A model generated the notes under the pieces. It worked only from the letters and a program-made list of their open reading frames with translations. It was not told the DNA's origin and did not search any database. Shown piece by piece: positions 1 to 12,962 of a stretch of 64,000 nt of DNA. Made by a program: the position numbers and the translations under genes. Positions within the stretch are counted from its first letter, which is position 1. Every line of letters begins with the position of its first letter. Source of the DNA: Volvox africanus (lineage: Eukaryota > Chlorophyta > Chlorophyceae > Chlamydomonadales > Volvocaceae); contig BSDZ01000091.1 in assembly GCA_030268105.1 (NCBI GenBank), positions 186,001 to 250,000 of the forward strand, read 5' to 3'.

Positions 1-421
1 ACGTGGCGTTGGTGGCTTTGGTGGAGGCGTTGGTGGCGTTGGTGGCGGTAGTGGCGTTGGTGGTGGCGTTACGGTTTGTGGCGAACGTGGTGCTGATGGC
101 GCTGATGGTGCTGATGGCGGTGTCGGCGTTTGTGGCGTTGGTGAGGTTGGTGGCGGTAGTGGCGTTTGTGGCTTTGACGGCGTTGGTGGCGTTGGTGGGG
201 TTGGTGGCGTTGGTGGAGGCGTTGGTGGAGGCGTTGGTGGCGTTAGTGGCGTTGGTGGCGTTAGTGGCGGTGGTAGCGGTGGTGGTGGCGGCTGTGGCGG
301 TGGTAGCGGTGGTGGCAGCGGTGCTCGGGGCGATGTCGGTGATGGCGTTGGTGGCGTTGATGGCGTTGATGGCGGTGTTGGTGGTGGTGGCGTTGGTGGC
401 GCTGGTGGCGTTGGTGGTGGC

Positions 422-3400
422 GTGACGGTTTGTGGGGAACATGGCGCTGGTGGTGCAGATGGCGGTGTCGGCGGTTGCGGCGGTGGTGGCTTTGACTGCG
501 TTGGTGGCGTTGGTGGCGTTGGCGTTGGTGGCGTTGGCCGCGTTGGTTGCGTTGATGGCGGTGTTGGTGGTGGTGGCGGCGGCGGTGGTGGCGATGTCAG
601 TGATGGCGGACGTGTCGGACGTGGCGGTGGTGGCGATGGTGGCAGTGGTGACGTTGATGTCGGTGATGGCGGAAGTGGTTTTGCTGGCGGACGTGGCGTT
701 GGTGGCGTTGGTGGAGGCGTTGGTGGCGTTGGTGGCGTTGGTGGCGTTGGTGGCGTTAGTGGCGTTGGTGGCGGTGTTGGTGGTGGTGGCGGTGTTGGTG
801 GTGGTGGCGGCTGTGGCGGTGGTAGCTGTGGTGGCGGCGATGCTCGCGGCGATGTCGGTGATGGCGTTGGTGGCGTTGATGGCGTTGATGGCGGTGTTGG
901 TGGTGGTGGCGTTGGTGGCGCTGGTGGAGGCGTTGGTGGAGGCGTTGGTGGCGATAGTGGCGCTGGTGGCGTTAGTGGCGTTGGTCGCGGTGTTGGTGGT
1001 GGTGGCGGTGTTGGTGGTGGTGGCGTTGGTGGCGTGGATGGAGGCGTTGGTTGCGTTGGTGGCGTTGGTGGCGGTGTTGGTGGTGGTGGCGGCTGTGGCT
1101 GTGGTGGCGGTGATGGCGGCGTTGGTGGCGGCGATGTCAGTGATGGCGGACGTGGCTTTGGTGGCGGACGTGGCTTTGGTGGCGTTGGTGGCGTGGCTGG
1201 AGGCGTTGGTGGCAATGGTGGCGTTGGTGGCGTTGATGGAGGCGTTGGTGGTGTTGATGGAGGCGTTGGTGGTGTTAATGGAGGCGTTGGTGGCGTTGGT
1301 GGCGGTGTTGGTGGTGGTGGCGGTGTTGGTGGTGGTGGCTGCTGTGGCGGTGGTAGCGGTGGTGGCGGCGGTGCTCGCGGCGAGGTTGGTGATGGCGTTG
1401 GTGGCGTTGGTGGCGTTGATGGCGTTGGTGGCGTTGGTGGTGCTGGTGGCGTTGGTGGAGGCGTTGGTGGCGGTAGTGGCGTTGGTGTTGGCGTGACGGT
1501 TTGTGGCGAATGTGGCGCTGATGGTGCTGATGGCGGTGTTGGCGGTTGTGGCGGTGATGACTTTGACTGCGTTGGTGGCGTTGGCCGCCTTGGTGGCGGT
1601 GGTAGCGGTGGCGTTGGTGGCATTGGTGGCTTTGGTGTCGTTGATAGCGTTGATGGCGTTGGTGGCGTTGGTAGGGGCGTTGGTGGAGGCGTTAGTGGTG
1701 GCGTGACGGTTTGTAGGGAACGTGGCGCTGGTGGTGCTGATGGCGGTGTCGGTGGTTGCGGCGGTGGTGGCTTTGACTGCGTTGGTGGCGTTGGCGGCGT
1801 TAGTGGCTTTGGTGGCTTTGGTGTCGTTGGTGGCTTTGGTGGGGTTGGTGGCGTTGGTGGAGGCGTTGGTGGAGGCGTTGGTGGCGTTAGTGGCGTTGGT
1901 GGCTTTAGTGGCGTTGGTGGCGGTGTTGGTGGTGGTGGCGGCTGTGGCGGTGGTAGCGGTGGTGGCGGCGGTGCTCGCGGCGATGTCGGTGATGGCGTTG
2001 GTGGCGTTGATGGCGTTGATGGCGGTGTTGGTGTTGGTTGCGTTGGTGGCGCTGGTGGCGTTGGTGGAGGCGTTGGTGGCGTTGGTGGCGTTGGTGGTGG
2101 CGTTGGTGGTGGCGTGACGGTTTGTGGGGAACGTGGCGCTGGTGGTGCTAATGGCGGTGTCGGCGGTTGCGGCGGTGGTGGCTTTGACTGCGTTGGTGGC
2201 GTTGGTGGCGTTGGCGTTGGTGGCGTTGGTGGCGTTAGTGGCGTTGGTGGCGGTGTTGGTGGTGGTGGCGGTGTTGGTGGTGGTGGCGGCTGTGGCGGTG
2301 GTAGCTGTGGTGGCGGTGGTGCTCGCGGCGATGTCGGTGATGGCGTTGGTGGTGTTGATGGCGTTGATGGCGGTGTTGGTGATGGTGGCGTTGGTGGCGC
2401 TGGTGGAGGCGTTGGTGGAGGCGTTGGTCGCGATAGTGGTGCTGGTGGCGTTAGTGGCGTTGGTCGCGGTGTTGGTGGTGGTGGCGGTGTTGGTGGTGGT
2501 GGCGGCTGTGGCGGTGGTAGCGGTGGTGGCGGCGGTGCTCGCGGCGATGTCGGTGATGGCGTTAATGGTGTTGATGGCGTTGATGGCGGTGTTGGTGGTG
2601 GCGGCGTTGGTGGCGCTGGTGGCGTTGGTGTTGGCGTGACGGTTTGTGGCGAACGTGGCGCTGATGGTGCTGATGGCGGTGTTCGCGGTTGTGGTGGTGA
2701 TGACTTTGACTGCGTAAGTGGCGTTGGCCGCGTTGGTGGCGGTGGTAGCGGTGGCGTTGGTGGCATTGGTGGCTTTGGTGTCGTTGATAGCGTTGATGGC
2801 GTTGGTGGCGTTGGTAGGGGCGTTGGTGGAGGCGTTGGTGGTGGCGTGACGGTTTGTGGGGAACGTGGCGCTGGTGGCGTTGGCGTTGGTGGCGTTGGCG
2901 GCGTTGGTTGCGTTGGTGGCGGTGTTGGTGGTGGTGGCGGCGGCGGTGGTGGCGATGTCAGTGATGGCGGACGTGGCGGACGTGGCGGCGGTGGCAATGG
3001 TGGCAGTGGTGACGTTGATGTCGGTGATGGCGGAAGTGGTTTTGGTGGCGGACGTGGCGTTGGTGGCGTTGGTGGAGGCGTTGGTGGCGTTGGTGGCGGT
3101 AGTGGCGTTGGTGGTGGCGTTACGGTTTGTGGCGAACGTGGTGCTGATGGCGCTGATGGTGCTGATGGCGGTGTCGGCGTTTGTGGCGTTGGTGGGGTTG
3201 ATGGCGTTGGTGGAGGCGTTGGTGGAGGCGTTGGTGGCGTTAGAGGCGTTGGTGGCGTTAGTGGCGTTGGTGGCGGTGTTGGTGGTGGTGGCGGTGTTGG
3301 TGGTGGTGGCGGCTGTGGCGGTGGTAGCGGTGGTGGCAGCGGTGCTCGCGGCGATGTCGGTGATGGCGTTGGTGGCGTTGATGGCGTTGATGGCGGTGTT

Positions 3401-4801
3401 GGTGGTGGTGGCGTTGGTGGCGCTGGTGGCGTTGGTGGAGGCGTTGGTGGCGTTGGTGGCGTTGGTGGTGGCGTTGGTGGTGGCGTGACGGTTTGTGGGG
3501 AACGTGGCGCTGGTGGTGCTAATGGCGGTGTCGGCGGTTGCGGCGGTGGTGGCTTTGACTGCGTTGGTGGCGTTGGTGGCGTTGGCGTTGGTGGCGTTGG
3601 CGGCGTTGGTTGCGTTGGTGGCGGTGTTGGTGGTGGTGGCGGCGGGGGTGTCGGCGATGTCAGTGATGGCGGACGTGGCGGACGTGGCGGTGGTGGCGAT
3701 GGTGGCAGTGGTGACGTTGATGTCGGTGATGGCGGAAGTGGTTTTGGTGGCGGACGTGGCGTTGGTGGCGTTGGTGGAGGCGTTGGTGGCGTTGGTGGCG
3801 GTAGTGGCGTTGGTGGTGGCGTTACAGTTTGTGGCGAACGTGGTGCTGATGGCGCTGATGGTGCTGATGGCGGTGTCGGCGTTTGTGGCGTTGGTGAGGT
3901 TGGTGGCGGTAATGGCGTTTGTGGCTTTGACGGCGTTGGTGGTGTTGGTGGGGTTAGTGGCGTTGGTGGAGGCGTTGGTGGAGGCGTTGGTGGCGTTAGT
4001 GGCGTTGGTGGCGGTGTTGGTGGTGGTGGTGGTGTTGGTGGTGGTGGCGGCTGTGGCGGTGGTAGCGGTGGTGGCGGCGGTGCTCGCGGCGATGTCGGTG
4101 AAGGCGTTGGTGGCGTTGATGGCGTTGATGGCGGTGTTGGTGGTGATGGCGTTGGTGGCGCTGGTGGCGTTGGTGGAGGCGTTGGTAGCGTTGGTGGCGT
4201 TGGTGGTGGCGTTGGTGGTGGCGTGACGGTTTGTGGGGAACGTGGCGCTGGTGGTGCTAATGGCGGTGTCGGCGGTTGCGGCGGTGGTGGCTTTGACTGC
4301 GTTGGTGGCGTTGGTGGCGTTGGCGTTGGTGGCGTTGGCGGCGTTGGTTGCGTTGGTGGCGGTGTTGGTGGTGGTGGCGGCGGCGTTGGCGGCGATGTCA
4401 GTGATGGCGGACGTGGCGGACGTGGCGGCGTTGGCGATGGTGGCAGTGGTGACGTTGATGTCGGTGATGGCGGAAGTGGTTTTGGTGGCGGACGTGGCGT
4501 TGGTGGCGTTGGAGGCGTTGGTGGCGTTGGTGGCGTTGGTGGCGTTGGTGTAGGCGTTGGTGGCGTTGGTGGCGTTGGTTGCGTTGGTGGTGGCGTGACG
4601 GTTTTTGGCGATGGTGGTGCTGATGGCGGTTTCGGCGGTTGTGGCGTTGGTGAGGTTGGTGGCGGTAGTGGCGTTTGTGGCTTTGATGGCGTTGGTGGCG
4701 TTGGAGTCGTTGGTGTCGTTGGTGGCGGTGTCCTTGGTGGCGTTGGTGGCGTTGGTGGCGTTGGTGTAGGCGTTGGTGGCGTTGGTGGAGGCGTTGATTA
4801 G
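422..4801. repeat. Satellite cassette 1, ends at boundary box 4799
   Basis: This is the first cassette complete at its right side. The Gly-Gly-Val register is open from 422 to the TAG of the box at 4799-4801. Its right half (about 3,450-4,800) reappears 3,458 bp downstream (6,910-8,259) with almost no change. Its left half matches the next cassette only with indels of whole sub-blocks: the 2,856 box pairs with 5,945 at 3,089 bp spacing. That pattern is typical of unequal exchange. Confidence 0.85.
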
Positions 4802-7800
4802 TTGGCGTCCTTGGTGGCGGTGGCGTTGATGGCGTTGGTGGCGTTGGTGGCGTGGATGGAGGCGTTGGTTGCGTTGGTGGCGTTGGTGGCGGTGTTGGTG
4901 GTGGTGGCGGCTGTGGCTGTGGTGGCGGTGATGGCGGCGTTGGTGGCAGCGATGTCAGTGATGGCGGACGTGGCTTTGGTGGCGGACGTGGCTTTGGTTG
5001 CGTTGGTGGCGTGGCTGGAGGCGTTGGTGGCAATGGTGGCGTTGGTGGCGTTGATGGAGGCGTTGGTGGTGTTGATGGAGGCGTTGGTCGCGTGGATGGA
5101 GGCGTTGGTGGCGTTGGTGGCGGTGTTGGTGGTGGTGGCGGTGTTGGTGGTGGTGGCTGCTGTGGCGGTGGTAGCGGTGGTGGCGGCGGTGCTCGCGGCG
5201 ATGTCGGCGATGTCGGTGATGGCGTTGGTGGCGTTGGTGGCGTTGGTGGCGTTGATGGCGCTGGTGGCGTTGGTTGAGGCGTTGGTGGCGTTGGTGGCGT
5301 TGGTGGTGGCGTTGGTGGTGGCGTGACGGTTTGTGGGGAACATGGCGCTGGTGGTGCAGATGGCGGTGTCGGCGGTTGCGGCGGTGGTGGCTTTGACTGC
5401 GTTGGTGGCGTTGGTGGCGTTGGCGTTGGTGGCGTTGGCGGCGTTGGTTGCGTTGGTGGCGGTGTTGGTGGTGGTGGCGTTGGTGGCGCTGGTGGAGGCG
5501 TTGGTGGAGGCGTTGGTGGCGATAGTGGCGCTGGTGGCGTTAGTGGCGTTGGTCGCGGTGTTGGTGGTGGTGGCGGTGTTGGTGGTGGTGGCGGCTGTGG
5601 CGGTGGTAGCGGTGGTGGCGGCGGTGCTCGCGGCGATGTCGGTGATGGCGTTAATGGTGTTGATGGCGTTGATGGCGGTGTTGGTGGTGGCGGCGTTGGT
5701 GGCGCTGGTGGCGTTGGTGTTGGCGTGACGGTTTGTGGCGAACGTGGCGCTGATGGTGCTGATGGCGGTGTTCGCGGTTGTGGTGGTGATGACTTTGACT
5801 GCGTTGGTGGCGTTGGCCGCGTTGGTGGCGGTGGTAGCGGTGGCGTTGGTGGCATTGGTGGCTTTGGTGTCGTTGATAGCGTTGATGGCGTTGGTGGCGT
5901 TGGTAGGGGCGTTGGTGGAGGCGTTGGTGGTGGCGTGACGGTTTGTGGGGAACGTGGCGCTGGTGGCTTTGGCGTTGGTGGCGTTGGCGGCGTTGGTTGC
6001 GTTGGTGGCGGTGTTGGTGGTGGTGGCGGCGGCAGTGGTGGCGATGTCAGTGATGGCGGACGTGGCGGACGTGGCGGCGGTGGCAATGGTGGCAGTGGTG
6101 ACGTTGATGTCGGTGATGGCGGAAGTGGTTTTGGTGGCGGACGTGGCGTTGGTGGCGTTGGTGGAGGCGTTGGTGGCGTTGGTGGCGGTAGTGGCGTTGG
6201 TGGTGGCGTTACGGTTTGTGGCGAACGTGGTGCTGATGGCGCTGATGGTGCTGATGGCGGTGTCGGCGTTTGTGGCGTTGGTGGGGTTGATGGCGTTGGT
6301 GGAGGCGTTGGTGGAGGCGTTGGTGGCGTTAGTGGCGTTGGTGGCGTTAGTGGCGTTGGTGGCGGTGTTGGTGGTGGTGGCGGTGTTGGTGGTGGTGGCG
6401 GCTGTGGCGGTGGTAGCGGTGGTGGCAGCGGTGCTCGCGGCGATGTCGGTGATGGCGTTGGTGGCGTTGATGGCGTTGATGGCGGTGTTGGTGGTGGTGG
6501 CGTTGGTGGCGCTGGTGGCGTTGGTGGTGGCGTGACGGTTTGTGGGGAACATGGCGCTGGTGGTGCTGATGGTGGTGTCGGCGGTTGCGGCGGTGGTGGC
6601 TTTGACAGCGTTGGTGGCGTTGGCGGCGTTCGGGGCTTTGGTGGCTTTGGTGTCGTTGGTGGCTTTGGTGGGGTTGGTGGCGTTGGTGGAGGCGTTGGTG
6701 GAGGCGTTGGTGGCGTTAGTGGCGTTGGTGGCGGTGTTGGTGGTGGTGCCGGTGTTGGTGGTGGTGGCGGCTGTGGCGGTGGTAGCGGTGGTGGTGGCGG
6801 TGCTCGCGGCGATGTCGGTGAAGGCGTTGGTGGCGTTGATGGCGTTGATGGCGGTGTTGGTGGTGGTGGCGTTGGTGGCGCTGGTGGCGTTGGTGGAGGC
6901 GTTGGTGGCGTTGGTGGCGTTGGTGGTGGCGTTGGTGGTGGCGTGACGGTTTGTGGGGAACGTGGCGCTGGTGGTGCTAATGGCGGTGTCGGCGGTTGCG
7001 GCTGTGGTGGCTTTGACGGCGTTGGTGGCGTTGGTGGCGTTGGCGTTGGTGGCGTTGGCGGCGTTGGTTGCGTTGGTGGCGGTGTTGGTGGTGGTGGCGG
7101 CGGGGGTGTCGGCGATGTCAGTGATGGCGGACGTGGCGGACGTGGCGGTGGTGGCGATGGTGGCAGTGGTGACGTTGATGTCGGTGATGGCGGAAGTGGT
7201 TTTGGTGGCGGACGTGGCGTTGGTGGCGTTGGTGGAGGCGTTGGTGGCGTTGGTGGCGGTAGTGGCGTTGGTGGTGGCGTTACAGTTTGTGGCGAACGTG
7301 GTGCTGATGGCGCTGATGGTGCTGATGGCGGTGTCGGCGTTTGTGGCGTTGGTGAGGTTGGTGGCGGTAATGGCGTTTGTGGCTTTGACGGCGTTGGTGG
7401 TGTTGGTGGGGTTAGTGGCGTTGGTGGAGGCGTTGGTGGAGGCGTTGGTGGCGTTAGTGGCGTTGGTGGCGGTGTTGGTGGTGGTGGTGGTGTTGGTGGT
7501 GGTGGCGGCTGTGGCGGTGGTAGCGGTGGTGGCGGCGGTGCTCGCGGCGATGTCGGTGAAGGCGTTGGTGGCGTTGATGGCGTTGATGGCGGTGTTGGTG
7601 GTGATGGCGTTGGTGGCGCTGGTGGCGTTGGTGGAGGCGTTGGTAGCGTTGGTGGCGTTGGTGGTGGCGTTGGTGGTGGCGTGACGGTTTGTGGGGAACG
7701 TGGCGCTGGTGGTGCTAATGGCGGTGTCGGCGGTTGCGGCGGTGGTGGCTTTGACTGCGTTGGTGGCGTTGGTGGCGTTGGCGTTGGTGGCGTTGGCGGC

Positions 7801-8259
7801 GTTGGTTGCGTTGGTGGCGGTGTTGGTGGTGGTGGCGGCGGCGTTGGCGGCGATGTCAGTGATGGCGGACGTGGCGGACGTGGCGGCGTTGGCGATGGTG
7901 GCAGTGGTGACGTTGATGTCGGTGATGGCGGAAGTGGTTTTGGTGGCGGACGTGGCGTTGGTGGCGTTGGAGGCGTTGGTGGCGTTGGTGGCGTTGGTGG
8001 CGTTGGTGTAGGCGTTGGTGGCGTTGGTGGCGTTGGTTGCGTTGGTGGTGGCGTGACGGTTTTTGGCGATGGTGGTGCTGATGGCGGTGTCGGCGGTTGT
8101 GGCGTTGGTGAGGTTGGTGGCGGTAGTGGCGTTTGTGGCTTTGACGGCGTTGGTGGCGTTGGAGTCGTTGGTGTCGTTGGTGGCGGTGTCCTTGGTGGCG
8201 TTGGTGGCGTTGGTGGCGTTGGTGTAGGCGTTGGTGGCGTTGGTGGAGGCGTTGATTAG
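4802..8259. repeat. Satellite cassette 2 (3,458 bp)
   Basis: This cassette runs from box to box over 3,458 bp. Its first 525 bp (4,802-5,326) look identical to 8,260-8,784, the start of the next cassette, and its last third duplicates the end of cassette 1. Relative to cassette 1 it carries one additional sub-block of about 370 bp near 6,540-6,950. The box at 8257 has the same TAG variant as the box at 4799, which marks these two cassettes as sisters. Confidence 0.85.
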
Positions 8260-11200
8260 TTGGCGTCCTTGGTGGCGGTGGCGTTGATGGCGTTGGTGGC
8301 GTTGGTGGCGTGGATGGAGGCGTTGGTTGCGTTGGTGGCGTTGGTGGCGGTGTTGGTGGTGGTGGCGGCTGTGGCTGTGGTGGCGGTGATGGCGGCGTTG
8401 GTGGCAGCGATGTCAGTGATGGCGGACGTGGCTTTGGTGGCGGACGTGGCTTTGGTTGCGTTGGTGGCGTGGCTGGAGGCGTTGGTGGCAATGGTGGCGT
8501 TGGTGGCGTTGATGGAGGCGTTGGTGGTGTTGATGGAGGCGTTGGTCGCGTGGATGGAGGCGTTGGTGGCGTTGGTGGCGGTGTTGGTGGTGGTGGCGGT
8601 GTTGGTGGTGGTGGCTGCTGTGGCGGTGGTAGCGGTGGTGGCGGCGGTGCTCGCGGCGATGTCGGCGATGTCGGTGATGGCGTTGGTGGCGTTGGTGGCG
8701 TTGGTGGCGTTGATGGCGCTGGTGGCGTTGGTTGAGGCGTTGGTGGCGTTGGTGGCGTTGGTGGTGGCGTTGGTGGTGGCGTGACGGTTTGTGGGGAACA
8801 TGGCGCTGGTGGTGCAGATGGCGGTGTCGGCGGTTGCGGCGGTGGTGGCTTTGACTGCGTTGGTGGCGTTGGTGGCGTTGGCGTTGGTGGCGTTGGCGGC
8901 GTTGGTTGCGTTGGTGGCGGTGTTGGTGGTGGTGGCGGCGGCGGTGGTGGCGATGTCAGTGATGGCGGACGTGGCGGACGTGGCGGCGGTGGCGATGGTG
9001 GCAGTGGTGACGTTGATGTCGGTGATGGCGGAAGTGGTTTTGGTGGCGGACGTGGCGTTGGTGGCGTTGGTGGAGGCGTTGGTGGCGTTGGTGGCGGTAG
9101 TGGCATTGGTGGTGGCGTTACGGTTTGTGGCGAACGTGGTGCTGATGGCGCTGATGGTGCCGATGGCGGTGTCGGCGTTTGTGGCGTTGGTGAGGTTGGT
9201 GGCGGTAGTGGCGTTTGTGGCTTTGACGGCGTTGGTGGCGTTGGTGGGGTTGGTGGCGTTGGTGGAGGCGTTGGTGGAGGCGTTGGTGGCGTTAGTGGCG
9301 TTGGTGGCGTTAGTGGCGTTGGTGGCGGTGTTGGTGGTGGTGGCGGTGTTGGTGGTGGTGGCGGCTGTGGCGGTGGTAGCGGTGGTGGCAGCGGTGCTCG
9401 CGGCGATGTCGGTGATGGCGTTGGTGGCGTTGATGGCGTTGATGGCGGTGTTGGTGGTGGTGGCGTTGGTGGCGCTGGTGGCGTTGGTGGTGGCGTGACG
9501 GTTTGTGGGGAACATGGCGCTGGTGGTGCAGATGGCGGTGTCGGCGGTTGCGGCGGTGCTGGCTTTGACTGCGATGGTGGCGTTGGTGGCGTTGGCGTTG
9601 GTGGCGTTGGCGGCGTTGGTTGCGTTGGTGGCGGTGTTGGTGGTGGTGGCGGCGGCGGTGGTGGCGATGTCAGTGATGGCGGACGTGGCGGACGTGGCGG
9701 CGGTGGCAATGGTGGCAGTGGTGACGTTGATGTCGGTGATGGCGGAAGTGGTTTTGGTGGCGGACGTGGCGTTGGTGGCGTTGGTGGAGGCGTTGGTGGC
9801 GTTGGTGGCGTTAGTGGCATTGGTGGTGGCCTTACGGTTTGTGGCGAACGTGGTGCTGATGGCGCTGATGGTGCCGATGGCGGTGTCGGCGTTTGTGGCG
9901 TTGGTGAGGTTGGTGGCGGTAGTGGCGTTTGTGGCTTTGACGGCGTTGGTGGCTTTGGTGGGGTTGGTGGCGTTGGTGGAGGCGTTGGTGGAGGCGTTGG
10001 TGGCGTTAGTGGCGTTGGTGGCGTTAGTGGCGTTGGTGGCGGTGTTGGTGGTGGTGGCGGTGTTGGTGGTGGTGGCGGTGTTGGTGGTGGTGGCGGCTGT
10101 GGCGGTGGTAGCAGTGGTGGTGGCGGTGCTCGCGGCGATGTCGGTGATGGCGTTGGTGGCGTTGATGGCGTTGATGGCGGTGTTGGTGGTGGTGGCGTTG
10201 GTGGCGCTGGTGGCGTTGGTGGAGGCGTTGGTGGCGTTGGTGGCGTTGGTGGTGGCGTTGGTGGTGGCGTGACGGTTTGTGGGGAACGTGGCGCTGGTGG
10301 TGCTAATGGCGGTGTCGGCGGTTGCGGCGGTGGTGGCTTTGACTGCGTTGGTGGCGTTGGTGGCGTTGGCGTTGGTGGCGTTGGCGGCGTTGGTTGCGTT
10401 GGTGGCGGTGTTGGTGGTGGTGGCGGCGGCGGTGGCGGCGATGTCAGTGATGGCGGACGTGGCGGACGTGGCGGTGGTGGCGATGGTGGCAGTGGTGACG
10501 TTGATGTCGGTGATGGCGGAAGTGGTTTTGGTGGCGGACGTGGCGTTGGTGGCGTTGGTGGAGGCGTTGGTGGCGTTGGTGGCAATAGTGGCCTTGGTGG
10601 TGGCGTTACGGTTTGTGGCGAACGTGGTGCTGATGGAGCTGATGGTTCTGATGGCGGTGTCGGCGTTTGTGGCGTTGGTGAGGTTGGTGGCGGTAGTTGC
10701 GTTTGTGGCTTTGACGGCGTTGGTGGCGTTGGTGGGGTTGGTGGCGATGGTGGAGGCGTTGGTGGAGGCGTTGGTGGCGTTAGTGGCGTTGGTGGTGGCG
10801 TTACGGTTTGTGGCGAACGTGGTGCTGATGGCGCTGATGGTGCTGATGGCGGTGTCGGCGTTTGTGGCGTTGGTGAGGTTGTTGGCGGTAGTTGCGTTTG
10901 TGGCTTTGAGGGCGTTGGTGGCGTTGGTGGGGTTGGTGGTGTTGGTGGAGGCGTTGGTGAAGGCGTTGGTGGCCTTAGTGGCGTTGGTGGCGTTAGTGGC
11001 GTTGGTGGCGGTGTTGGTGGTGGTGGCGGTGTTGGTGGTGGTGGCGGCTGTGGCGGTGGTAGTGGTGGTGGCAGCGGTGCTCGCGGCGATGTCGGTGATG
11101 GCGTTGGTGGCGTTGATGGCGTTGATGGCGGTGTTGGTGGTGGTGGCGTTGGTGGCGCTGGTGGCGTTGGTGGTGGCGTGACGGTTTGTGGGGAACATGG

Positions 11201-12962
11201 CGCTGGTGGTGCAGATGGCGGTGTCGGCAGTTGCGGCGGTGGTGGCTTTGACTGCGTTGGTGGCGTTGGTGGCGTTGGTGGTGGCGTTGGTGGTGGCGTG
11301 ACGGTTTGTGGGGAACGTGGCGCTGGTGGTGCTAATGGCGGTGTCGGCGGTTGCGGCGGTGGTGGCTTTGACTGCGTTGGTGGCGTTGGTGGCGTTGGCG
11401 TTGGTGGCGTTGGCGGCGTTGGTTGCGTTGGTGGCGGTGTTGGTGGTGGTGGCGGCGGCGGTGGCGGCGATGTCAGTGATGGCGGACGTGGCGGACGTGG
11501 CGGTGGTGGCGATGGTGGCAGTGGTGACGTTGATGTCGGTGATGGCGGAAGTGGTTTTGGTGGCGGACGTGGCGTTGGTGGCGTTGGTGGAGGCGTTGGT
11601 GGCGTTGGTGGCAATAGTGGCGTTGGTGGTGGCGTTACGGTTTGTGGCGAACGTGGTGCTGATGGCGCTGATGGTTCTGATGGCGGTGTCGGCGTTTGTG
11701 GCGTTGGTGAGGTTGGTGGCGGTAGTTGCGTTTGTGGCTTTGACGGCGTTGGTGGCGTTGGTGGGGTTGGTGGCGATGGTGGAGGCGTTGGTGGAGGCGT
11801 TGGTGGCGTTAGTGGCGTTGGTGGTGGCGTTACGGTTTGTGGCGAACGTGGTGCTGATGGCGCTGATGGTGCTGATGGCGGTGTCGGCGTTTGTGGCGTT
11901 GGTGAGGTTGTTGGCGGTAGTTGCGTTTGTGGCTTTGACGGCGTTGGTGGCGTTGGTGGGGTTGGTGGCGTTGGTGGAGGCGTTGGTGGAGGCGTTGGTG
12001 GCGTTAGTGGCGTTGGTGGCGTTAGTGGCGTTGGTGGCGGTGTTGGTGGTGGTGGCGGTGTTGGTGGTGGTGGCGGCTGTGGCGGTGGTAGCGGTGGTGG
12101 CAGCGGTGCTCGCGGCGTTGTCGGTGATGGCGTTGGTGGCGTTGATGGCGTTGATGGCGGTGTTGGTGGTGGTGGCGTTGGTGGCGCTGGTGGCGTTGGT
12201 GGTGGCGTGACGGTTTGTGGGGAACATGGCACTGGTGGTGCAGATGGCGGTGTCGGCGGTTGCGGCGGTGGTGGCTTTGACGGCGTTGGTGGCGTTGGCG
12301 GCGTTAGTGGCTTTGGCGGCTTTGGTGGCGTTGGTGGCGCTGGTGGCGTTGGTGGAGGCGTTGGTGGCGTTGGTGGCGTTGGTGGTGGCGTTGGTGGTGG
12401 CGTGACGGTTTGTGGGGAACGTGGCGCTGGTGGTGCTAATGGCGGTGTCGGCGGTTGCGGCGGTGGTGGCTTTGACTGCGTTGGTGGCGTTGGTGGCGTT
12501 GGCGTTGGTGGCGTTGGCGGCGTTGGTTGCGTTGGTGGCGGTGTTGGTGGTGGTGGCGGCGGCGGTGGCGGCGATGTCAGTGATGGCGGACGTGGCGGAC
12601 GTGGCGGTGGTGGCGATGGTGGCAGTGGTGACGTTGATGTCGGTGATGGCGGAAGTGGTTTTGGTGGCGGACGTGGCGTTGGTGGCGTTGGTGGAGGCGT
12701 TGGTGGCGTTGGTGGCGGTAGTGGCGTTGGTGGTGGCGTTACGGTTTGTGGCGAACGTGGTGCTGATGGCGCTGATGGTTCTGATGGCGGTGTCGGCGTT
12801 TGTGGCGTTGGTGAGGTTGTTGGCGGTAGTTGCGTTTGTGGCTTTGACGGCGTTGGTGGCGTTGGAGGCGTTGGTGTCGATGATGGCGGTGTCGTTGGTG
12901 TCGTTGGTGGCGTTGGTGGCGTTGGTGTAGGCGTTGGTGGCGTTGGTGGAGGCGTTGTTGAG
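8260..12962. repeat. Satellite cassette 3 with 1,029-bp higher-order repeat
   Basis: Inside this cassette a unit of 1,029 bp is duplicated in tandem: the box at about 10,279 and the following 900 bp recur at 11,308 with a handful of substitutions. The right boundary box (12,960) carries GAG instead of TAG, so the Gly-Gly-Val register on + reads through it and continues as Ala-Leu-Val to 13,475. Confidence 0.8.
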